From Hasllibacter halocynthiae (GTDB taxonomy: Bacteria > Pseudomonadota > Alphaproteobacteria > Rhodobacterales > Rhodobacteraceae), in assembly GCF_003003095.1 (NCBI RefSeq), contig NZ_PVTT01000003.1:1-64000 (forward strand): DNA of 64,000 nt, in the 5' to 3' direction. The position numbers and the translations under genes were made by a program. Below, piece by piece: positions 26,445 through 34,658 of the stretch (its first letter is position 1; each line of letters begins with the position of its first letter). The notes under the pieces are model-generated. The model saw nothing but the letters and a program-made list of their open reading frames with translations, had not been told where the DNA came from and did not search any database.

Positions 26445-26905
26445 CCCCGGCCCGAGTCCCGGCTTCGTCCCCGGCTTCGTCCCCGGCTTCGTCCCCGGGC
26501 CTCCTCGTCGTCGACACGTCGGTCGCGCTGAAATGGTTCCTGGAGGAGGAGGGCACGGAGGCCGCCCTGCGCTGCCTCGACGCGCCCCTGGCCGCCCCCG
26601 CGCTGATGGCGGTCGAGATGGCGAACGCCCTCTGGGCCGCGACGCGGCGGGGCCGGCTGGACGCGTCCGACGCCGAAGGGATCGTGGCGGGATTTGGCGC
26701 GGGGCCGGTCCGGCTCCACCCCGAGGACGACGCGCTGCGCGCGGACGCCCTGGGGCTCGCGCTGCGGATGGGCCATCCGGTCTACGACTGCCTCTACCTC
26801 GCGCTCGCGCGGCGCCTCGGCGCGTGCGTGGTCACCGCCGACGCGCGCCTGGCGCGGGCGGCCGACGCGGTGGCGGACATGGCCGGGCTGGTGCGGACGC
26901 TCTAG
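26441..26905 (+). CDS. PIN-domain toxin (VapC/FitB-like ribonuclease)
   Basis: A 154-residue PIN-domain protein with the four acidic positions visible: LLVVDTSVALKWFLEE (first Asp), VEMANALW (Glu), YDCLYLALA (Asp) and VVTADARLARA (Asp). Such toxins cleave RNA with Mg2+ when not bound by antitoxin. The start is TTG at 26441 within the antitoxin stop; a normal family start would be about 20 residues later at GLLVVDT. The extra N-terminus is PASSPASSPASSP, encoded by a 12-bp tandem repeat. No ATG or GTG is available closer to the domain. A stabilising role for the replicon is likely. Confidence 0.83.
   Translation: MTPARVPASSPASSPASSPGLLVVDTSVALKWFLEEEGTEAALRCLDAPLAAPALMAVEMANALWAATRRGRLDASDAEGIVAGFGAGPVRLHPEDDALRADALGLALRMGHPVYDCLYLALARRLGACVVTADARLARAADAVADMAGLVRTL
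26461..26496 (+). repeat. 12-bp tandem repeat inside the toxin gene
   Basis: Three exact copies of GGCTTCGTCCCC encode Ala-Ser-Ser-Pro units at the N-terminus of the PIN toxin. The unit length is a multiple of three, so slippage changes the linker length but not the frame. Confidence 0.9.
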
Positions 26906-26924
26906 CCGGGCGGCGGGGCGGCAT

Positions 26925-26960
26925 GCGGCGGCGCCCCGGAGAGGGAGGGGGCGCCGCCGC
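26925..26960. terminator. GC-rich hairpin between convergent genes
   Basis: GCGGCGGCGCCCC (26925-26937) and GGGGCGCCGCCGC (26948-26960) are perfectly complementary around a 10-nt loop. The hairpin lies between the toxin stop and the stop of the convergent nuclease gene. No T-run follows, so it could stop transcription weakly or in both directions. Confidence 0.55.
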
Positions 26961-26971
26961 GGGGGCGGAGG

Positions 26972-29900
26972 TCAGGCGAGGAAGAAGTCGTCCGCGCCGT
27001 CCAGCCGCTCGAAGGCGAACCCGTCGAGCGAGAAGGCGGTGTCGCCCACGGCGCGGATGCGGACCGCGTCGAAGGACGCCCCGTCGAGGTCGGCGAGGAC
27101 CGAGCCCCCGGAGGCGTCGAACACCTGCGAGCCGATCCGCTCGCCGTCGTCGAGGAAGGCGACCCGGACGGCGCCGCCCCCCTTCACCTCGCCGAAGTCG
27201 AAGAAGGCCTCGGTCGCGTCGCCGAAGGGCCCGTCCTCCAGCCGGAAGACGAGCTTCTCGCGGTCGTTCACGAGGCCCCCCTCGCCCCCGAGGAGGTCGT
27301 CCCCGAAGGAGAGGACGCCGAGGCGCCCGTCGAACGCCGTCACCCCTTCGGGGCCGGGGGCGCGGGCCTTCACGGCGATCCCGGCATCCTCGAAGCGCAG
27401 GCCGTCGCGCAGGAAGGGCAGGCGCCCGACATCCGAGACCTCGCCCTCGACGGATTGGGTGGCGAGCGTGCCGAAGAAGCCCTTGCCGGCAAGGTCGACC
27501 GCGACCCGCACGGTGTCCGGCGCGGCGTCCCCGATCGTCAGCCGGGCGAGGACGGGGTCGTGGTCGCTGGCCCGCCCGGGCGTCTCGGCGAACTCGGAGT
27601 TGACGCGCACCACGTCGAAGGCGGCGTCGCCGGCCAGCGCCTCCGAGACGAGGATGTGGTCGAGGCTCTGGCTGTTGCCCTGGAAGTTGAAGGTGTAGCG
27701 CTCGTCCTCGGGCAGGGCGTTCGTCAGGTTGACGAGGCCGGCCTCCTCCAGCCCCGCGACGGGGGACACGAACTCGAACTCGTTGAGGTCGCCGAGGACC
27801 ACGACGTTCGCGTCCGCGTCCCGCGCGAGCGCGTCCTCGACGAAGCCGGCGACCAGCTCGGACTGGGCCTGCCGCTCGTCGAGCGAGCCGTTGACGGTCA
27901 CGTCCTCCTGCCGGGCGGCGAAGTCCTGCCGGGTCCCCAGGACGGGGGCGCTGCCGCCCTTGGAAGAGAAGTGGTTGTTCACCACCGTCACCGTCTCGCC
28001 GTTGAAGGCGAAGTCGGCGACGAGGGGCAGGCGCGCGCCCTCGAAGGCGCCGCCCTCGGCCTGGCTGCCGATGGTGCGGACCGAGCCCTCGACCAGTTCG
28101 ACCCGGTCCTCCCTGTAGAGGAAGCCCGTGCGGATGTTCCCGCCCGGCTGCCCGCCCGAGGCCTGATCGGCGATGAACGTGTTGTCGATGTAGGCGTAGC
28201 CCGAGCTGTCGTTCAGGACGCCGTCATCGGCCAGGTCGATGGCCTCGATCAGCGTCTCGAACGTCTCGGACGCCGAGACGACGCCGTCCCCGATCTCGCC
28301 CCCGGTGTTGTCCTGCACCTCCTGCAGGGCGAGGATGTCGGGGCTGCCGAGGTTGCCGACCACCTGCGCGGCGATGGCGTCGAAGCGCCCCTCGCCGACG
28401 TCGTCGTCCACGTTGCGCGCCTGCCCGCCGTTCGTCCTCGACTGGTCCTCGACCACCGGGTCGAGGTTCAGCACGTTGTAGCTGGCCACCGTGAGCTGGT
28501 TCGCGGACCCCGCGAGGTCGGTGACCTCCGGCTGGAGGGACGAGGGCGCGATCACGACGACCTGCTCGGTCGGGACGAGCTTGTAGTTGCCGAAATCGTA
28601 GGAGACGACGCCCGTGATGTCGGCGAAGGACGCGCCTGTGTCGACCTCGACGGGCTCGATCCCGAAATCCCAGTCGACGCGCACCTTCTCGGGGTTGAAG
28701 TCCCCGGGCGAGATGTTGAGCGTCCCCCGCTCGGAGAGGCCGGTCGCGTCCGCGCCGCCGTCGACCACGGTGAACACCTCGCCGAAGCGGGTGGTGCCCG
28801 AGACCGCCACCGGCATCGGCGCGACGACGAGCATCCCCTCCAGGCTCTCCCAGTAGTCGATGGCGTCCTGGCCGGGGTCGAACGAGGTGAAGTCGTCGTC
28901 CTCGATGTTCACGGACGGGATCGGGCGGCCGCCCTGGCCCAGCACCACCGCGCCGGGCAGGGCGTTGCCGCTGGAGAGGACGGACACGTCCGGGTTCCCG
29001 GTCAGCTGCGTGGTGGAGAGGTTCCCGCTGCCCTGTCCGCCGGGGTAGAACTCGCCCACGGTGCCGGTGACGTCCACCGCGTCGCCGATCGCCACGGAGG
29101 GCGCGGCGCCGGTGAAGACGAAGATGGCGTCCGAGGTGGCGTCGTTCCCGTCGCCCTCGGGGTCCTGGAGGTAGAAGCCGTTGGAATCGACGGCCGTGAC
29201 GATGCCGCCCGTGGTCACGCGCGGGCCGTCCCCGCCCCCCGTGGTCGGATCCTGCGGGTCCGCGCTGACGAGGCTTGATACGTGGCCCGCGCCCTGGATC
29301 TCCATGATGGAGAGGCGTTCGGTCCCCGGCCGGGGCGCGTTCGTCGCGCCGGGCGTGTCGCCGGAGGCGTCGGCGAAGGGCAGGGCGGCGAAGTCGCCCG
29401 TGCCGTCGGGGGCGCGCGCGGCGGCCGCGGCGGGGAAGGACCCTTCGGGCGGCAGCACGGCGCCGGCATAGCTTCGGTCGGGCACCGCGTCGCCGTCCGT
29501 CAGGGAGAGCCCGTCCAGGACCGCGCCCCAGGGCGCCGCGTCGAGGGTGCCGTCGTCGTCCGCGTCGAGGTCGTCGCCCGCGGCCCCGGCGAACCCCTCG
29601 ACCACGAGGAAGGTCTGCGGCCCCCCGAAGAGGTCGAGGTCCGGCACCCCCACGTCGCCCGCCCCGAGCGCCGGGTTCAGCGCGTTCGCGACGAGCACGA
29701 AGCCCCCTTCGTCAGCGACCGCGCCGGAGAGGTCGACGGCGAAGTCGATCCGGCCAGGCGCGAACTCGCCCGAGAGGACGAGGAGGGTCAGCCCCTCCAG
29801 CGCCGCGCCGGGGTCGGTCTTCAGCTCGACGAAGTTCGACGCGTCGTCCGCGTCGCCGGGCGAGGAGATGCGGAACTCGTTGATGGCGACGGCGGGGGAG

Positions 29901-30436
29901 GGGGCGCCGCCGTCGTCGTCGCGGGCCGCGGGCGCCGGGAAGGGCGCGGCGGCGGCGGCGTTCGTGGCCGCGCCGTCGAGGGCGTCGGGGCCGCTGAAGG
30001 TCCAGGCGGCGGGGTCGAACGCAGGCGAGGGGCCGCTTTCGGGGGCGCGGAAGGCCCAGCCGTCCCGATACTCCCACGGCTGGCCGGTGCCGTCGGTGCC
30101 CACCTCGCCGAACACGTCCACGCGGACGCCGCCCTCGAAGAGCTCGATCGCGTCGTCGCCGTTCACGTTGGCCGCGCCGGCGGTGAAGTCGGGCGCGAAG
30201 CCGAAGAACGCCTCGAAGCCCTCCGCCTCGGAGGAGACGTAGATCGTGCTGCCCGCCGCGAGGGGCCCGGCGGGGAAGGTGAACTCCTCCGTGCCGCCGG
30301 CGCCGCCGTTGTTGGCCGAGCCCAGGCCGAACGCGGACAGGTCCTCGATGTCCTCCAGGGCGTGGAGCTGGACGGCCTTGGGAAGGCCGCCCGGAAGGGG
30401 GCCGTCGATGACACCGGTGATCGTCAGTCTGGGCAT
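26972..30436 (-). CDS. Large secreted endonuclease/exonuclease/phosphatase-family nuclease
   Basis: A 1154-residue protein like ExeM/NucH-type extracellular nucleases. The N-terminal 500 residues contain lamin-tail-like beta domains (for example AINEFRISSPGDADDASNFV) and an OB-fold-like segment (SNGFYLQDPEGDGNDATSDA). The EEP catalytic domain spans about 700-1000: VASYNVLNLDP, ILALQEVQDN (catalytic Glu), VVNNHFSSKGG, VVLGDLNEFEF (Asp/Asn), SLDHILVSE, and ASDHDPVLARL (final Asp-His). No signal peptide is present at ATG 30436, which has a good AGGAGAACGC site; the C-terminal end DGADDFFLA resembles type I secretion signals. It likely degrades extracellular DNA for phosphate or nutrients. No secretion genes adjoin. 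Confidence 0.82.
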   Translation of the reverse strand: MPRLTITGVIDGPLPGGLPKAVQLHALEDIEDLSAFGLGSANNGGAGGTEEFTFPAGPLAAGSTIYVSSEAEGFEAFFGFAPDFTAGAANVNGDDAIELFEGGVRVDVFGEVGTDGTGQPWEYRDGWAFRAPESGPSPAFDPAAWTFSGPDALDGAATNAAAAAPFPAPAARDDDGGAPSPAVAINEFRISSPGDADDASNFVELKTDPGAALEGLTLLVLSGEFAPGRIDFAVDLSGAVADEGGFVLVANALNPALGAGDVGVPDLDLFGGPQTFLVVEGFAGAAGDDLDADDDGTLDAAPWGAVLDGLSLTDGDAVPDRSYAGAVLPPEGSFPAAAAARAPDGTGDFAALPFADASGDTPGATNAPRPGTERLSIMEIQGAGHVSSLVSADPQDPTTGGGDGPRVTTGGIVTAVDSNGFYLQDPEGDGNDATSDAIFVFTGAAPSVAIGDAVDVTGTVGEFYPGGQGSGNLSTTQLTGNPDVSVLSSGNALPGAVVLGQGGRPIPSVNIEDDDFTSFDPGQDAIDYWESLEGMLVVAPMPVAVSGTTRFGEVFTVVDGGADATGLSERGTLNISPGDFNPEKVRVDWDFGIEPVEVDTGASFADITGVVSYDFGNYKLVPTEQVVVIAPSSLQPEVTDLAGSANQLTVASYNVLNLDPVVEDQSRTNGGQARNVDDDVGEGRFDAIAAQVVGNLGSPDILALQEVQDNTGGEIGDGVVSASETFETLIEAIDLADDGVLNDSSGYAYIDNTFIADQASGGQPGGNIRTGFLYREDRVELVEGSVRTIGSQAEGGAFEGARLPLVADFAFNGETVTVVNNHFSSKGGSAPVLGTRQDFAARQEDVTVNGSLDERQAQSELVAGFVEDALARDADANVVVLGDLNEFEFVSPVAGLEEAGLVNLTNALPEDERYTFNFQGNSQSLDHILVSEALAGDAAFDVVRVNSEFAETPGRASDHDPVLARLTIGDAAPDTVRVAVDLAGKGFFGTLATQSVEGEVSDVGRLPFLRDGLRFEDAGIAVKARAPGPEGVTAFDGRLGVLSFGDDLLGGEGGLVNDREKLVFRLEDGPFGDATEAFFDFGEVKGGGAVRVAFLDDGERIGSQVFDASGGSVLADLDGASFDAVRIRAVGDTAFSLDGFAFERLDGADDFFLA

Positions 30437-30704
30437 TGCGTTCTCCTGCTGGGGCCGGCGGTGCGGCACCGGACGCCGGAGCATCGGCGCGGCCCGCCCG
30501 CGGCGTCAAGCCGCCATGCGGGCGTCACGGGGAGAACGGGGGGGGCGGAGCGTCCGGGGCGGCGCCTGGGCCGGCACGGGGCCGGAGGGGGCCGGAGGGG
30601 GCCGGATGAGGACGGGGCCCGTGGCGCGAGGGGGGCAGGGGGTCCCGCCCCCAAGGGTGGCGGGTCGGGGGGGGGCGGGCGGTCCCGCCCCCCGGGCGGA
30701 TCCG
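30437..30704. terminator. Intergenic hairpins ending the minus-strand envelope operon
   Basis: GGGGGCGGG (30671-30679) and CCCGCCCCC (30684-30692) form a strong stem with a 4-nt loop just beyond the stop at 30705; a similar G-run/C-run pair lies at about 30632-30652. A 10-bp tandem repeat GCCGGAGGGG occurs at 30581-30606. The hairpins probably terminate the leftward operon; the upstream part holds the promoter of the leftward nuclease gene. No gene seen. Confidence 0.5.
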
Positions 30705-31706
30705 TCAGGACCCCTTTGCGGCGCCCTTGCGGTCGCCCGAGCCGCCGGACGGGCCCTTGTCGGCCCGGTCCTTGGCAGCCGCGTCCTTCGCGCCGCCCTC
30801 GCCGGCCGCCGCGTCGACGGCGCCCTTGATGGCGTCGCCCACGGCGTCGGCGCCCTGGAGGACCTTGTCCGTGGCCTCGCGGGCGGCGGTCTTCGCGGCC
30901 TCCTCCACGCTGCGGGCGGTCTGCTCGCGCGCGGCGTCGATGCCGCCAGTCACCATGGTGGCGACCCGCTCGCGCGCGGCGTCGACGAGGTCCTCGCGGT
31001 GCTCGTCCACGAACTCGCGCTCGGCGCGGGTGCGGGGCAGCACCGCCGCGAGCGCGGCGCCCGCCAGGAGGCCCACCACCGCCGCCGTCGCGGGGGAGTC
31101 GGCGGCCGCCTCCGCGCCGCGCCGGGTGGCCATGGCGATCCGGTCGCCCGCGTCCTCCAGCCGGTCCTTCGTCCGCTCGGCGATGCCCTCGGCCCGCCTG
31201 CGCGCCCGCTCGGCGGCGTCCTCGGCCCGCGCCTTCGCCCGTTCGGCGGCGTCCTCGGCCCGGTCCTTCGCACTCTCGGCGGCTCGCTCGGCGCGCTTGC
31301 CGAGCTCGCGGCCCCGGCTGCGGAGGTCCTGCGCGGCATCCTCGGCCTCCTCCTCCACGGTGCCGGCGAGGCGCGCGGCGCGGTCCGACAGCTCGCGCGC
31401 CTTCCCGCGGGCGGCGTCGGCGGTGCGCCGGACGGCGCTCTTCGCCTTGGCGCCGGCCCGGCGCGCGGCCTCCCCCCCCTGGGGGAGGCGACCTGCGCGG
31501 GCGACGCGATCCTCCCCGTCGTCGCGGCGGCCGCCGAACAGCATCCAGGCGAGGGACGCGCCGATCACGGCCGCCGGGACCGGATGCTCGCGCGCCGCGC
31601 GGGCGAGGTGCTCGAGGAGGGATTCCTCCTCGAGGATGTCGTAGTCGTAGTCCTCCTCGACCACGACGACGTCGTACTCGTTCTCGTTCTCGTTCTCTTG
31701 GGTCAT
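30705..31706 (-). CDS. Alanine/glutamate-rich helical membrane-associated protein
   Basis: A 333-residue protein. The N-terminus is acidic (TQENENENEYDVVVVEEDYD). One short hydrophobic segment (PAAVIGASLAWMLFGG) is near residue 48 and a second (AAVVGLLAGAALAAVLP) near 210. Between them residues 85-200 form a long coiled-coil-like helix of Ala/Glu/Arg/Lys repeats (AEDAAERAKARAEDAAERA), resembling LEA- or apolipoprotein-like stress proteins. The C-terminal tail is Lys/Gly/Ala-rich. It overlaps the holin-X gene by 4 bp (ATGA) and ends the operon. A role in envelope stability or osmotic stress is inferred only from composition and neighbours. Confidence 0.55.
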   Translation of the reverse strand: MTQENENENEYDVVVVEEDYDYDILEEESLLEHLARAAREHPVPAAVIGASLAWMLFGGRRDDGEDRVARAGRLPQGGEAARRAGAKAKSAVRRTADAARGKARELSDRAARLAGTVEEEAEDAAQDLRSRGRELGKRAERAAESAKDRAEDAAERAKARAEDAAERARRRAEGIAERTKDRLEDAGDRIAMATRRGAEAAADSPATAAVVGLLAGAALAAVLPRTRAEREFVDEHREDLVDAARERVATMVTGGIDAAREQTARSVEEAAKTAAREATDKVLQGADAVGDAIKGAVDAAAGEGGAKDAAAKDRADKGPSGGSGDRKGAAKGS

Positions 31707-32143
31707 CCGATACGCTCCCGGACCATCTCGCGGTCCTCTTTGAGTTCCTCGACCGTGCGGCGCGGCACGGCGTTGTCCTTCACGTCCCGCAGCCCCGCCC
31801 ATGCGAGCGCCCCCGCCCCGGCCAGCGCCAGCAGCGTCGTCAGCAGCGCGGCGAGCCACGCGGGCATCCCGAGCGCGGCGAGGATCGCCATCACGGTCAC
31901 GAGCAGCATCACCGCCGCCGCGAGGCAGAGGAGGAGCGCGGCGGCGATCATGGCCGCCCCCCGCCCCGCCGCCCGTCCGGCGACCCGCAGCTCCGCGCGC
32001 AGGAGCGCGACCTCCGCCCGGACGAGCGCGCGGGCCTCGGCGAACGCGTCCCGCACGAGCCCGCCGAGGCCCTCCTCCTCCTCCCGCGCGGGGGGAGGAG
32101 CGGCGCGGACCGTCCGCGGCGAGGGCTGCCGGACGTCCGTCAC
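31703..32143 (-). CDS. Phage holin-X/DUF1469-type membrane protein
   Basis: A 146-residue protein of the 'putative holin superfamily III / DUF1469' type. It has LGGLVRDAFAEARALVRAEV and LLRAELRVAG, the amphipathic N-terminal helix, then two membrane helices (MIAAALLLCLAAAVMLLVTV and LAALLTTLLALAGAGALAWA), and ends in EELKEDREMVRERI, typical of the family. Despite the name, these are ordinary chromosomal envelope proteins in alphaproteobacteria, usually next to DUF3618 genes as here. The start is GTG at 32143 in a GTGA overlap with the upstream stop. Confidence 0.75.
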   Translation of the reverse strand: MTDVRQPSPRTVRAAPPPAREEEEGLGGLVRDAFAEARALVRAEVALLRAELRVAGRAAGRGAAMIAAALLLCLAAAVMLLVTVMAILAALGMPAWLAALLTTLLALAGAGALAWAGLRDVKDNAVPRRTVEELKEDREMVRERIG

Positions 32144-33000
32144 GACGGGCCGGTCCCGGACGGCTTGCCCTTGCCGCCGTCCTCGTTCTTCTCGTCGTCC
32201 GCGCCCTGGGGCCGGGGACCCTTTGCCCCGCCGGTGCCGGAGGCGCCGCCACCCGGCTTCGCGCCGCCGGCCGGGGCGGACGTGCCGGACGTGTCGCCCG
32301 AAGTGCCGGAGGTGGCGCCCGAGGCGCTGCCGGGCTTGCCGCCCGAGGCTTTGCCGGGCGTGCCGGAGGTGGCGCCGGCCTTCCTGCCCTCGCCGCCGTC
32401 CGCGTCGTCCTCCGCGTCCGTGGCGAAGCCGGGGGCCTCGGGGGCGACGCCGCCGGGGTCGCCGGAGACGGAATCGTCCTCCTCGAAGGCCGAGCGGGGG
32501 ATCCCCGAAGGGGCCTGCCGCCCGGCGCGGCCGCCGCGATCCCCTTCGCGGTCCTCGTCCTCGTCCTCGTCGTAGTCGTAGCCGTCCTCGTCCGCCTTGG
32601 GCATCGTGACGAAGCGAAGGGCGGCGAAGCCCACCAGGGCGGCCACGCCGGCGACGGCGAGGGGTTGGCGCCGCGCGAAGCGGCGCACGGAATCGGTCAG
32701 CTCGCCGATGCCGTGGGCCTCGACCTCGGCCGCCATCTCGTCGAGCCATCCGGCGCCCGCGTGCACGTAGTCCGCGGCGAGGCCCAGCTCGCCGTCGAGC
32801 GCGTCGGCGGCGTCGTGCACCGCGCCGGCGATGCGCTCCATCCGCTCGGCGGCCTGGCGCTTGCGGTCCTCGGCGGCCTCCTCCAGGCGGGCGCGGGCGT
32901 CGGCCGCGACCTCGCGCGCCGTCTCCTTCGCCTTCTCCGTCGCGTCGGAGACGGCCTCCCGGCCCTTGCGGGCGGTGCGTCCTGCTGTCGAGCTTGCCAT
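32140..33000 (-). CDS. Membrane-associated low-complexity protein of the envelope operon
   Basis: A 286-residue protein starting at ATG 33000 behind GGAAGAGGAACG. Residues 10-65 are a charged Ala/Glu/Arg helix (EKAKETAREVAADARARLEE); residues 100-140 contain one hydrophobic stretch (PLAVAGVAALVGFAALRFV). The rest is acidic (YDYDEDEDED) and then Gly/Ser/Thr-rich repeats (TSGTSGDTSGTSAPAGG). I do not recognise a family for the whole protein; the first 140 residues resemble proteins found beside holin-X/DUF3618 genes. It overlaps the next gene by 4 bp. Confidence 0.55.
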   Translation of the reverse strand: MASSTAGRTARKGREAVSDATEKAKETAREVAADARARLEEAAEDRKRQAAERMERIAGAVHDAADALDGELGLAADYVHAGAGWLDEMAAEVEAHGIGELTDSVRRFARRQPLAVAGVAALVGFAALRFVTMPKADEDGYDYDEDEDEDREGDRGGRAGRQAPSGIPRSAFEEDDSVSGDPGGVAPEAPGFATDAEDDADGGEGRKAGATSGTPGKASGGKPGSASGATSGTSGDTSGTSAPAGGAKPGGGASGTGGAKGPRPQGADDEKNEDGGKGKPSGTGPS

Positions 33001-33060
33001 CGTTCCTCTTCCTTCCATGCGTTGCGTGTGTGCGTGCCTCTCCGCCGGAGGCGGGGCCGG

Positions 33061-34395
33061 TCAGCCGTCCCCGCCGTCCCTGCCCTTCGCCGCGCCGCCG
33101 GAGCCGCCGCCGGACCCGCCACCGGACCGTGCGGCGCGGGATTTCGACGCGCGTCCCTTGGCGGGCGCCTTGCTCGCCGCCCCGGAGCCCTTGGCCGTGC
33201 CGGACTTGGCACCCTTGGTCCCCGCCGCCTTGGACTTCGCGGTGGAGCCGCCGCCACCCGAGCGGGACGCGGCCGGGGCCTTCTTCCCGCGGGTGCCGGG
33301 CGATCCGCCCCGCTCCTTCGTGCCCGCCGTCCCCCCGGCCTTCTCCGGGGCGCCCCCGGAGGAACCGGGCGCGTGGGGCGAGGCGGTGACGCCGTCCCGG
33401 AGCGCGCGTCCTGCCGCGAGGGGGCGGGTCGCGGGCCGGGGCGCCTTGACGTTCCTCTTGGGGGCCTCGCGCCCCGCGGCCTTCCGGCGCCGCGCGGCGT
33501 CGACCATGGCGCGCCGCCGCGCCGCGGCCTGCCTGCGGCGGATTGAGCGGGCCTGATCGGTGCCGAAAGGCGTCGCGGCACCGTCCGCGCCGCCAGTGCT
33601 CCCTGTGCTCCCCTGAGCCCGGCGGACCCGGCCCGCCGCCTTTCCGGCCGCGCGGGCGCCGACCTCTCGCATGTCCTGCGAGGCGGCCAGGAGCCCGAGG
33701 CCGAGGGCGACGCCCGCGATCCCCGCCGCGACCGGATGGTCCGTGGCGCTGCGCGCCAAGCGGTCGAGCGGGCCGCGCGGCGCCCGGCGCCTGCCCGGCC
33801 GACGCCGGGCGCCGGGCCGGGAGGCGGAGGGCCGAGGGGGCCGGGACGCGGGAGGCGCGAGCACTTCCACCTCCTCGACCTCGAAGGCTTCGACGACGAC
33901 CCCCGAGGGGGCCTCCGCGCGGCGCGCCGGCTTCGGCGGGTTCCTGTTGATCGAGAGGTGCCGCGCCACCGGCTCGGGCCGGGGCGTGGGGCGCCGCCCG
34001 GCGGCCTTCGGGGCCTTGGCGTCCGCCTCGCCGCCGTCCTCGTCCCGGAGCATCAGCGCGAGGCCGCCCCCTGCCAGGAGGAGGGGCCAGGACACCGCGC
34101 GCAGGACGCGCAGCGCCGGGATGGCGAGGCCCGCCCCCAGCATCGCGGCCCCGAGGGGATGGCGCCTGACGCGCCGCGCGAGGCCGTCCTTTGCGCGGCG
34201 CCGGATCGCGGCGGGCGAGGCGGCCCGGCTCCAGCGGTCCGCAGTGCCGTCGATCCGGCCGAGGATGGCGTCGAGGCTCTCGGCGAGCGAGGCGCGGCGA
34301 AGGCGGACGACCTCGCGCGCGGCGTCGGGATCGGAGGGGTCCGCCGGGCCGCGCGGCGCCGCGCGGCGGCTTGCTGGGTCCTTCGCCTCGTCCAT
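33061..34395 (-). CDS. DUF3618-like protein with lysine-rich tail
   Basis: A 444-residue protein. The N-terminal segment EVVRLRRASLAESLDAILGR resembles the DUF3618 motif; two hydrophobic stretches follow (LGAAMLGAGLAIPALRVL and VSWPLLLAGGGLALML) and a third near residue 240 (HPVAAGIAGVALGLGLLA). The last 120 residues are Lys/Ala/Gly/Ser-rich (KSKAAGTKGAKSGTAKGSG), like histone-H1-type bacterial tails such as AlgP, and could bind DNA or polyanions if exposed in the cytoplasm. It is first in a four-gene leftward operon with the holin-X gene. The ATG at 34395 follows GGACGGGGG. Confidence 0.5.
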   Translation of the reverse strand: MDEAKDPASRRAAPRGPADPSDPDAAREVVRLRRASLAESLDAILGRIDGTADRWSRAASPAAIRRRAKDGLARRVRRHPLGAAMLGAGLAIPALRVLRAVSWPLLLAGGGLALMLRDEDGGEADAKAPKAAGRRPTPRPEPVARHLSINRNPPKPARRAEAPSGVVVEAFEVEEVEVLAPPASRPPRPSASRPGARRRPGRRRAPRGPLDRLARSATDHPVAAGIAGVALGLGLLAASQDMREVGARAAGKAAGRVRRAQGSTGSTGGADGAATPFGTDQARSIRRRQAAARRRAMVDAARRRKAAGREAPKRNVKAPRPATRPLAAGRALRDGVTASPHAPGSSGGAPEKAGGTAGTKERGGSPGTRGKKAPAASRSGGGGSTAKSKAAGTKGAKSGTAKGSGAASKAPAKGRASKSRAARSGGGSGGGSGGAAKGRDGGDG

Positions 34396-34658
34396 GGGAT
34401 CCCCCGTCCTTCGTCTCGCTTCGGTCGCCGGGCCGGTTGCGCCGGCATCACCAGTCAAACCGTGCCGCGGATGATTGTTCCCTTCCCTCCGGCCCCCGGG
34501 GCCGCCCGGCGCGCCCCGGCCCGGCGGGGCCGATCGGAAGGGGCGCGCCCTTGACGGCGGCGGCGGCCGACCTCTCCTGCGGGGGCGGGCCGCCGGGCGC
34601 CGCCGCGGCAGGCGCGCGCGGGGCGGCGGGGGACGCAAGGACCGCGAAGGACGACCCC

